Assembly (NCBI GenBank): GCA_963995505.1 | Contig: OZ023196.1 | Location: 9,979,106 to 10,043,105 of the forward strand | From: Hypericum androsaemum | Taxonomy: Eukaryota > Streptophyta > Magnoliopsida > Malpighiales > Hypericaceae | Reading direction: 5' to 3' | Length of the DNA stretch: 64,000 nt | Shown: piece by piece, positions 56,212-64,000 of the stretch | How positions within the stretch are numbered: the stretch's first letter is position 1 | How the letters are laid out: the number at the start of each line of letters is the position of its first letter | The notes under the pieces: generated by a model | What the model saw: the letters and a program-made list of their open reading frames with translations, nothing else | What the model was told of the DNA's origin: nothing | Database searches by the model: none | Position numbers and translations under genes: made by a program

Positions 56212-58221
56212 AGTGGTAGTTGGTGATCCTATAAGGCGGACACGGATGCACTAAGTCGAAGTTTTGGTAATTATATTCATGCGGTGGTTGGAGTGGATTT
56301 AGCTAAATTGATTCCAAATAAAGTATTGTTAGAAAGGCCTCGCAAGAGTTCCTGGGTGAATATTACCTTCGAAAATTTATCAAATTTTTTCTCTCATTGC
56401 AAAATAATAGGTCACCAGATTTGAGCATACAGAAAGTCTTAGCCTCGGATAGAGGAAATGGAGGCTGCCAAAAAATGAGAAATTACACAGGGCAAAAAAC
56501 AGATACAGTCAACGGGGAACAAGGATAGGGTTCAGTAAGTGGTTGATACGGTGGGGGCCGACAGATTTGGCGCGAGAAAAGAATCAAAATTCGGGGACAA
56601 GTGCATAGAATCGAAATCCCTAGGGCCATGTTAAGTTATTGGTGGGGAACAAGCAGAATTGAATGGTCTGGTATCTTCAGAGTCGTTGCAGCATGAATTA
56701 GATGGTTCGACTTTGGGTAGGAGCTCAGTGGTTGCACTGTGCGTCATGTTGAGGCTGGCGGTGCGGTTGCTCCAATTCTGGGCAACAGGGGTTTGATCCA
56801 GATGTGGTGACCTCCACGGACATGGAAATGAACATGTTGATGGCGATATTTGCAGGACAGCAATGGGGGGGACCTGGTGGAAGACGATCCTCCTCGCCCC
56901 TCAGTCACGAGAAGGTTATGAAAAAGAAGATGATTTTATCAATGAAAAAGCATTAGAGGTGCCTGCAGTCATCATTCTTGTAAGCAATGGTCATGGTTTC
57001 TTCTTTTGTTTGGGTTTTAGGTTAGTCCTGACTATTCATCGTGGGCTAGCTTGGGTATGGATATCTTGTTTAGGGTCTCGTTACCACGATGTATGTTTAA
57101 CTATATCCTTTATCTTTTTCTTTGATTATTAAAGTTCGATAATCATTTAAAAAAATTTAGACTTTTCAATATGATCATTTAGTGTTTGCAAAAACACATA
57201 ATCTTTTTTGGATATTTATATAACATATGGCCTTAATTGTCTATTTTTCGTAACTAATAGTACCAAAGTGTCTTTAACATAATTTTCTAATGAGCCAAAT
57301 TTTGATTATAAAAATACAAAAATAAATATCATTATCTTCCTTTTCAAACCAAATTATACATTTTGAGCAAAGGGCGTCCATCTACCTCTTAATTCACAAG
57401 TGAGATTGAACTAATAATCTTAAACATAATATGACTCTTATTTTGAGTAATAGAGTGTGACCAACTTAATGCCACCTTAATGAGAATACTAGAACTAATA
57501 AGTTTTGATTCTTAAGTAATATCTAAATCCAAAATCAACATAAAAATAACAAATCTCTAACTTTTACATGTAACGAAAATTTAAATGCTAAACACATATA
57601 AATAGTCCATAATATGTCAAAATAATGACCAATGTTCAGTGTCGAAGGTAAAAAAATCCAAGAGGATCTAGTACCGTCGACATGTCTCACACATCCAATA
57701 TCCGTCAATAAGCCTAAAATAAAAACTATAATTGCTTCTCCCCAAACCCAAACTTAACATGAAAGTGATTGATCTCCAATTGTTATTAGTTACTTTTTTA
57801 TTAATAGTTTTTCGGAGTATGAATCTTTGTAATGCTAAACTATACGAATCTTTTTCTATTGTCATAATTAAAATTTTGATATGAATGCGATAATAAGTCT
57901 GCTTCAAAATTGTTTATTTTTCTTATCATTCCCATCCTCCTAACACCAGGGCCTACATCATGTCACCTCACATTACAATTCTAACTAAATTATTTTTAAT
58001 AGGAAGGAAGTTGAGTGTTTTTGCGATGAATTATTGTCATCCATCTGAACTTGTATAGATATCAATTTAATTTACTACATCTGCGAGGAAATTATGGCTT
58101 ATGCAAAAGGTGATAAGCATTACCATATTACGAGGGCAAACAATTAAGGAAAATACTAGCATAGGAAAAAATTGCCCCATTTATCCAAGATATAAAAAGT
58201 CTTTAGACCATTGGTGTTTTC

Positions 58222-58364
58222 CCTCAACCTAGGTCACAGAATAAACAATTAATTTCTCTCTCATCCACATCAGCACAACCCAATTATCCTTTATTTTACC
58301 TATATCCGCAACCTGCCCCAACCTAGGTCACAGAATAAATAATTAATTTCTCTCTCATCCACAT
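58222..58364. repeat. 49-base direct duplication with 44-base spacer
   Basis: CC(T/C)CAACCTAGGTCACAG… to CTCTCATCCACAT occurs at 58222-58270 and 58315-58364 with two or three differences. Confidence 0.85.
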
Positions 58365-60405
58365 ATTATATACTTTTATTTTTATTTATATAAAAATTAT
58401 ATTAAATATACGTAAATATTTATTCCATGATTAAGATAACAAGAAATTTATTTTGGCCAAAGTAAAAAAAAGATTGAGAGTTCAGATTATCTTCGGAAGT
58501 TGAAAAAGATGAAGGATTATAAGAACCAAATGGTTGAAAATCTAGAAAATTTGGATCATTTGGATCCATAATAGAAATAATATAACAAGACAAATTAAGA
58601 AGATAGTATATAGTAAAAGAAGAGAGAATTTGAGATTGTGTGTGAAAATATGTTAATGTTGGACTCTATTTATAGAGATTTGGAAAATATAAATTTTTAT
58701 ATAAACTATAATTATTTTTTATCACATATAATTCTAAATTTTTTTAACCACATAAATAATATCCAAAAATTTTATTTATACGAATAATATTGTACCAAGT
58801 GTAAATAATTAAATAGAAAAAAATAGCTAGGGCGAGGGCGAGGGGACGGGGGCGAGTTTTGCCCCCACTTTACTTTTTATTTTTTTTTATAAAAAAATTT
58901 TGCCACATGACAAGGGCAAAGGCAAAGAAAGTCATGGATGTGGGTGGTCTTAGGCGATCTATAATCTTTGTTTTTGACGTCCGGTCTTTCACTTCCTTCC
59001 TATAGTAAGTTGTTCTCGATCATTGTGACTAATGTTACTGGTTCTCTTACCTTTCAGTAGTGTGTTTACTTTGTTTAAGCTTTCATCTTTAAATTTTATT
59101 TTATTTTATTTATGTATTTGCTTTCATTTTCTATATCATGTAATCTGTTATTATATGAATCATCTATGAGTCACTTTATTTTTTTTTAAACATCTATCAT
59201 CACTGATAGTCCACTTAACTGTAAACAGCTAAGTGGTTCATAGGTAGCGGGTATGATGCCAAGATACATAGCTAGCTCCATTGTCTCTGTTTAATGGCCA
59301 TGCTCAGTAGAGATCTTTCTATGTAATTTATCATCCTATAATTTTGATCAAATCTGCATGAAAAAAATTAAATCAAGAATATGCATTCGGTGAGCAGTCC
59401 AAGGAACATATTCTCATAACATTAGATATCTAATCGTCGGGAATGGTTTGAGATATATCAGAATTTTTAGGGTTAGACTAATTTAGTTTTCTTAGATTTT
59501 CTTGTTAGTGTCCTTTTTAGGTTATTTAAAAAAAATTAAAACAAGAGCCAAAATAATTGCTGAATTTTGGAAATGCAGTCCAAATATGAGACTAACTGGA
59601 GCCCTCTAGTGAGCTAAGGCCTAGGGGTGTGGAAATTTTTTTTTTTTTTTTGAGAAATGGAACAAGTTATTATGATTTTTTTTAGAAGGAGTTCTTATGA
59701 ATTTTTTAAGGGCCGGTCTCTATGAGTTCTTTCAGGTATTTGGTGAGACAAAAAATTCAAATTGGCACAATAATGGAATTATGTATACATAATGATGGAA
59801 CCATATAAATATAAAAAAGTTGGAACCATGTAAATATACAAATGAGCGTACCATAATATAATGACGAAAATGCATCAAAAAACATAATAATAATCATTTA
59901 ACAAATGAGAGTACCATAATCATATAGTGATTGACCACTATAAGATAATGATAGAACCAATGATAAAATAAAAATCTATAATAGAACCACACATTTAACA
60001 CAATGACTATAGTAGAATCATGTGAACATAATAATCAAATCAAGTTAACGTAATAACATGTCTATATTTACAAATACGGGTGCTCAAATTCGTAGTTGTA
60101 ATTCACATCATTAATGAAATTTAGGTGATTTTTGACTCAAAATATTAACATAATAATAAATTTACATTAATGAACCATTTTTGTCGGATGGAGTCACTTT
60201 GGAAAAAAATTGAAAACTTATTTTGGAAAAAATTCTATGCTAGTCAATAATTGTCGGGAGCCGGTCAATAACAGTCAACGGTCTGACAACAGACGTGACG
60301 ATGGTCATTCCGCCACTTAACAGTCAACATGATGGAAAGCTAATTAGGGATTACAGAAATATACATACTATGTGAGTTAGACCCTACTCTTATCCTGTGA
60401 ATCTA

Positions 60406-60475
60406 GAGTATGTTGACTTTGACTGAATCTAAAGTAGGGTATGTTGACTTTGACTGGATCTAAGGTAGGGTATGT
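60406..60475. repeat. Two-copy tandem repeat, about 33 bases
   Basis: GTATGTTGACTTTGACTG followed by (A/G)ATCTAA(A/G)GTAGGG is present twice. TAGGGTA words recur on both strands to 61010 (TACCCT at 60565), suggesting a decayed inverted-repeat element. Confidence 0.7.
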
Positions 60476-61839
60476 GTATAGGTCCATGTTTAGAAGTAGG
60501 GTATAAGGTATTAATCATATGGATTGAGACCATACTCTTACTCTTTTACGCTACTTTAGATCCTACCCTATTTAGACCATAGTTATATCCTAATTAGATC
60601 CTATTGATAATATATACAATTAGAACTTAAAAAAAGAAAAATTAACACACAAGAACCTAACTAGCTTAGAAAATACCGTGAAGAATAGATCACTAGAATG
60701 CGACTTTTTATATTTTTATTTTGTTGAATTGTTTATATACTTTTAACTTGAAAGGAAGAACCTTGCACCATTTAAATTAAATCACAAAATGTAATGTTTC
60801 TTTAATTTTCTATTGAATGTTGATATGTAATGTAGTAGATGTCTTGAATTTATTTAAATTTTATATAAAAATTAATTTGTGTGTAAAAATTATCAAAAAA
60901 GTATAACATTAAAGGGTCGGACCCTGTAGACCCGTAGACCTTGGGTCTCGTGAAGGGTAAGGTATGAGTCTAACAATAAAATATTTGTAGGGTTGAGGGT
61001 AAGGTATCGATCCAACTTCAAAAACTTTAGTATGGATAGTGTGCTACCAATATCCTTCCCTAACTAGTGTCATCCCTAAAGCTAATTAATATGAAGATTT
61101 TAAAAAATCAAAGTTACGCCTATTAAATTTTGGCGATTAAAGAATGCCAAGAATTTCAAATCCGTGTAAAAAAATGATCCGACGGGGCCTTCGATTAAAT
61201 TGCCTTTTGACTTGAAATCAAGTTGCAAATTTTGTTAATCGTGAAAATAAAATTATCTGAACATTTGTCCTAACAACACGAACAGTTTGAGGAATTGACA
61301 GAAAAAGGTTCAATACCCGAGAGATGTAATTATTTGTCGTAAAAAAAATTTGTGGAATTTAAAAACATATTATCTTCATCTGCCCGGCCTATCCTTGTCG
61401 AAGCTTTCCCATCTGCGTTGGTTTAGAATCTTCTTCTTTCGATATCATTTGTAGATCGGCTGGATTCCCTTTTTATCTAGCTTGTTATCTTTGTTTCTTT
61501 CCTTCGCTTTCTTCGTCTTCAACTGTAGATATTATTAATATAATATTGTCCGCTGGTTTCTTTCTTGTGTTTGATTTCTTTCTTGTGTTTGAGGCTAGGG
61601 CTGAAGGTGTGTTTGGTATAATATTTATAGTCTTCAAATACGCCCCTAAGCAACTAACAAGTACTTGGAGTTAGTATGGTTTAACAAAAAAGTTTAAAGT
61701 TCTTGGTTCGTTACATATCCATCAGTGTTAAACATTAGGAGAATATTTACTAGAAAACCGGTTCTCTTTTTTTGCGTTGCTCATCTTTCCGCAAAACCTG
61801 GAATTATTTTGCTAATAAATTGGGAATAACCTGGTGTGT

Positions 61840-62000
61840 GGGACAATCGTTGAAGGAATCTCCGGTAAAGCGGTGGGGATTGACTAGAGATGATATGTTT
61901 TAGAAGATTTGGTTGACTTTGTACGGTGCGATTATGTAGGGTATTTGGATTAAGCAAAATTGTGCAGTCTTTCAAAGCGAAAAATTCAATCACGAACTTC
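61840..62000 (+). pseudogene. LINE ORF2 tail (post zf-RVT) remnant
   Basis: The + strand reads LTLYGAIM-stop-GIWIKQNCAVFQSEKFNHELLIHF. This resembles the W-x-I-W-x-x-R-N-x-x-x-F ending of plant LINE or RT-like gene tails. Short and broken. Confidence 0.5.
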
Positions 62001-62445
62001 TGATACATTTCATTCTCTTATGAGTCAGGAGTGTGTCATCTCTATTGGGCATTGTGGCAAGAACCAGGGAGTGTGTCATCTCTAGTTCATTGGCGGTCGC
62101 TAGTGGGCAGCTACAAAATGAGCATGCATCAGGGAACTGGCAACTACCAATTGACTGACAACCTCTAGTTACCGTAGCGGCTATTTTCCTGTTTAGACTC
62201 GGATATAGTTCTGGACTACTAGGATGACCTATATATGTTTCACGGTTTGCAAGGGTTTGTCAAATATATAAAGGCATGTTACCCTAGTTTATGTATGATT
62301 TTGTGGCTCAGATCTCATCAATAAAAGTTCTCATTCTCTCAGTGAATGTAGGCATTAGGCTGAACCACGTAAAATTTTGTGTCCATTTTTTTGTGTGCGT
62401 TCTTGTTCTCTTGTGGTGATTTTCTAACAAGAGCGTGGTGAGAGG

Positions 62446-62680
62446 ATGACGGATCATGGCGTGAAGTTTGGCTTGATGAAGTTCGGTGGCTCATCAAATT
62501 TTGTGTTATCACAAAGGTGTGTCAAAGATCTGCTGGTACAACAAGGGATGGTCAACGCACTCTTTGAGAAGAAGCCTGAAAAGATGGAGGAGCAAGAGTG
62601 GGAAAGATTGGAGGCCAAGGCGGTAGCGACAATTCTCTTGTGCTTAACGGATTATGAGGAGCCACCAGTTAGGTTTTGAA
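62446..62680 (+). pseudogene. copia gag N-terminal part
   Basis: Reads GVKFGLMKFGGSSNFVLSQR, LLVQQGMVNALFEKKPEKME, and EQEWERLEAKAVATI followed by LCLTD. This is the N-terminal gag domain of Tork/Tnt1-type copia (family wording …FGLWRxxMRxLLVQQG…). The usual Trp after FNG(x)NF is lost. The frame ends at a TGA at 62677. No zinc knuckle is visible; the next part is frameshifted. Confidence 0.78.
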
Positions 62681-62718
62681 AGAGGATCCAGGTCTGAGTC
62701 AAAGAAGTTCGATGAAAG

Positions 62719-63190
62719 TTGCTTCAAGTGCAGAAGGCATATGAATGGGACTATCCAGGACGAACTGGGAATCAAGACAACGAGAAGGGATCGACATCCA
62801 CAACTATGGCCACAAATTCGGATGGGTCGAATGGTGACTGGCTTTCTATCTCATCAAGTCTAATGCATCCTGGTAATCTCTTTTTGTTAGGAACTTTGGA
62901 TTATAACGGTGATAGTTATAAAGATAGGCTAATGAAGGAGGAGAAGAATGCGATGTTAGGGATGAAAGGTGAAAGGGAATACCTACATATTAGTGGGGTA
63001 CATTGTTGTAGGTGGAGTCACATCAATGGGTCTGAAGGAGTTGGCAACGGCTCAAGTCATATGATGTTAGGTTATAAGAGGGAGCAAGGTCTTGACATGA
63101 ATGTTTGAGTGCAGTCAATATGATTCTTGGAATAGAGATTTTTGGAGACAATGTTAGAATGGCCCTATTATGAATGTCTAAAGGTGCGTG
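62719..63190 (+). pseudogene. copia protease / GAG-pre-integrase region remnant
   Basis: In this frame LFLLGTLDYNGDSYKDRLMK and AMLGMKGEREYLHISG correspond to the family block 'LISLGTLD.NG…VMKG…LY.L.G' between protease and integrase of Tork-type elements. The protease active site itself is not preserved. Ends at the TGA at 63106-63108; the text to 63190 is degraded. Confidence 0.6.
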
Positions 63191-63213
63191 CAAAGTACAT
63201 GTATTAGGTAGTT

Positions 63214-63808
63214 TTGGCATTAGAAATATGAAGCCATTGGTAACACTACTGGTAAATCAGGTATCTCACTCAAGGTCGAACTGTAGAGTTCGTGACGTGT
63301 CAAGAGTTCTACTAGGTGGAACAAAAGACTTCCCATTATATATTATGGCTTGTAGCATTGGTTCGAGCCAAAAAAGAGCAAGGTCCATCAAAGAAGCAAT
63401 TTGAGGTTGCAAAGTATAAGGGCGACCGAAAAAATAAAGGAGTGTCTATTGGTCACAAGGTTGCTTCAGCAGGTGAACTTGCATGTTGGGGTTCAATGCG
63501 CACAAAGCAAAGATATTGGTAGGTTTGTCATTGGGAATACAAAGCTGTTGGTAACACTACGAGCAAATCAGGTATCTCACTCAAGCTCGAACGCTAGAGT
63601 TCGTGACGTGTCAAAGATTCTACTATGTGGAATAAAAGGCTGCCCATTGTATGTTCTGACTTGTAGCATTAGTTTAAGGCAAAAAGAGCAAGGTCCAACG
63701 GAGAAGCAGTTCGAGGTCGCGAAGTATAAGAGTGACTCAAAAAATAGAGGAGTATCTATTGGTCACAAGGTTGCTTCAGTAGGTAAACTTGCATGTTGGG
63801 GTTCAATG
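63214..63808 (+). repeat. 310-base tandem duplication
   Basis: 63214-63498 and 63525-63808 are direct copies (ATCAGGTATCTCACTCAAG, TTCGTGACGTGTCAA, GGTCACAAGGTTGCTTCAG, TGCATGTTGGGGTTCAATG in both). Offset 310-311 bases. Roughly one base in ten differs by eye. Confidence 0.9.
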
Positions 63809-64000
63809 GAGGTTGGAGGGAATACACCAAGCAGAACTCGGGAGATGCCCGAGTTTTGGAGATCTCTCCAAGTGATTGAACAAAGGTAGAGAGAAGTGTA
63901 GATGGTCTTATTATTGAGGACGAAAGGTCTAAGGTTCAAGGTGGAGTCGGTTTGGTTTTGCAAGACTTCGTATTTCTTCAAGGAGTCATGTCTCATCAAG

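Larger units (their letters stand above)
51090..57156 (+). mobile_element. LINE ORF1/3' remnant, split by the 5 kb copia
   Basis: Left piece (about 51118-51170) reads VSMKHIDPNIVLGLAV. The right piece (from 56217) continues VGDPIR… and, with frameshifts, VGVDLAKLIPNKVLLERPRK and the knuckle-like FENLSNFFSHCKIIGHQ. This is the DUF4283/CCHC ORF1 also seen at 35688-36182. Right of it a degraded stretch ends with TTTGATTATTAAAGTTCGAT and an A-run (57148-57155), a plausible LINE 3' end. No RT. Confidence 0.7.
57157..61760. other. Gene-poor AT-rich region
   Basis: No coding sequence recognised over 4.6 kb. Contains a dispersed repeat (58003-58050, partner 37683-37735), a 49-base duplication (58222-58364), a GC-rich word cluster at 58828-58866, a poly(T) run at 59637-59651, a degenerate AACCAT(A/G)TAAATATA-rich stretch at 59770-60060 and a short tandem repeat at 60406-60475. 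Confidence 0.6.
62050..64000 (+). mobile_element. Ty1/copia (Tork/Tnt1-like) element, 5' part
   Basis: A 5' LTR end (about 62050-62432, ending GATTTTCTAACA) is followed by gag and a protease-region remnant on the + strand. The expected PBS after CTAACA is missing. The right part (63190-63840) is a 310-base tandem duplication of text that I place in the element's noncoding 3' region; that would mean the pol genes are deleted. The element runs off the window. Confidence 0.7.

Noticed and set aside
63190..63890. Possible array resembling CRISPR or satellite
   Set aside because: Only two units of 310 bases, no spacer structure, in a plant retroelement.

Overview
This is plant nuclear DNA, from an angiosperm and probably a eudicot. 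The base is about 64 kb of AT-rich repeat-dominated sequence holding one convincing host gene. The evidence is the mix of plant-type LTR retrotransposons (Sirevirus-like copia, Athila-like and chromovirus-like Ty3/gypsy, other copia, a Cassandra-like element with 5S rRNA sequence in its LTR), plant L1-type LINE pieces with DUF4283/CCHC ORF1 and zf-RVT/RNase H tails, Mutator-like elements carrying GC-rich gene fragments, and a DUF1635 gene with a plant-type GT/AG intron. I cannot name the species.

Layout. 1-14490: the 3' part of a decayed Sirevirus-type copia (+), split in its env-like ORF by an 8.7 kb Athila-like gypsy element (3441-12164) with 1475-base LTRs and the target duplication GAAAT. 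14490-21600: low-copy flank with two related long-inverted-repeat elements (about 14998-15860 and 20045-20510), a two-exon DUF1635 gene (18043-18867, minus) and a 55-base dead-on-arrival LINE insertion. 21618-26977: a tandem segmental duplication whose two units each carry the same LINE 3' end with the same target duplication; the second unit also holds a Mutator-like fragment with a scrambled beta-tubulin piece. 27619-31659: a Pack-MULE-like element with a 9-base target duplication and a captured DELLA/GRAS fragment, itself split by an internally deleted gypsy element. 31887-33086: a second Pack-MULE-like element with a perfect 9-base target duplication and a receptor-kinase fragment. 34337-36926: an ORF1-only LINE (minus) with target duplication and poly(A).

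37861-40453: a Cassandra-like TRIM (minus) with a 5S-derived LTR, interrupted by a 1.85 kb LTR element. 41195-57160: a stack of insertions in which LINE ORF1 pieces lie outside and between a 7.5 kb copia (minus, with a solo-LTR-like insert in its RT), an Athila-like 3' remnant (minus) and a younger 5.0 kb copia (minus, target duplication AGTGG). 57160-61760: gene-poor AT-rich DNA with short tandem repeats. 61840-64000: a LINE tail, then the start of another copia (+) whose PBS core seems to be missing and which carries a 310-base tandem duplication.

Apart from the DUF1635 gene every coding trace is transposon-derived or a captured, broken gene fragment. Element order by nesting gives relative ages: Sirevirus before Athila-like; LINE before segmental duplication; DELLA capture before gypsy; LINE ORF1 before the 5 kb copia. 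I see no CRISPR, operon, tRNA or intact rRNA gene.
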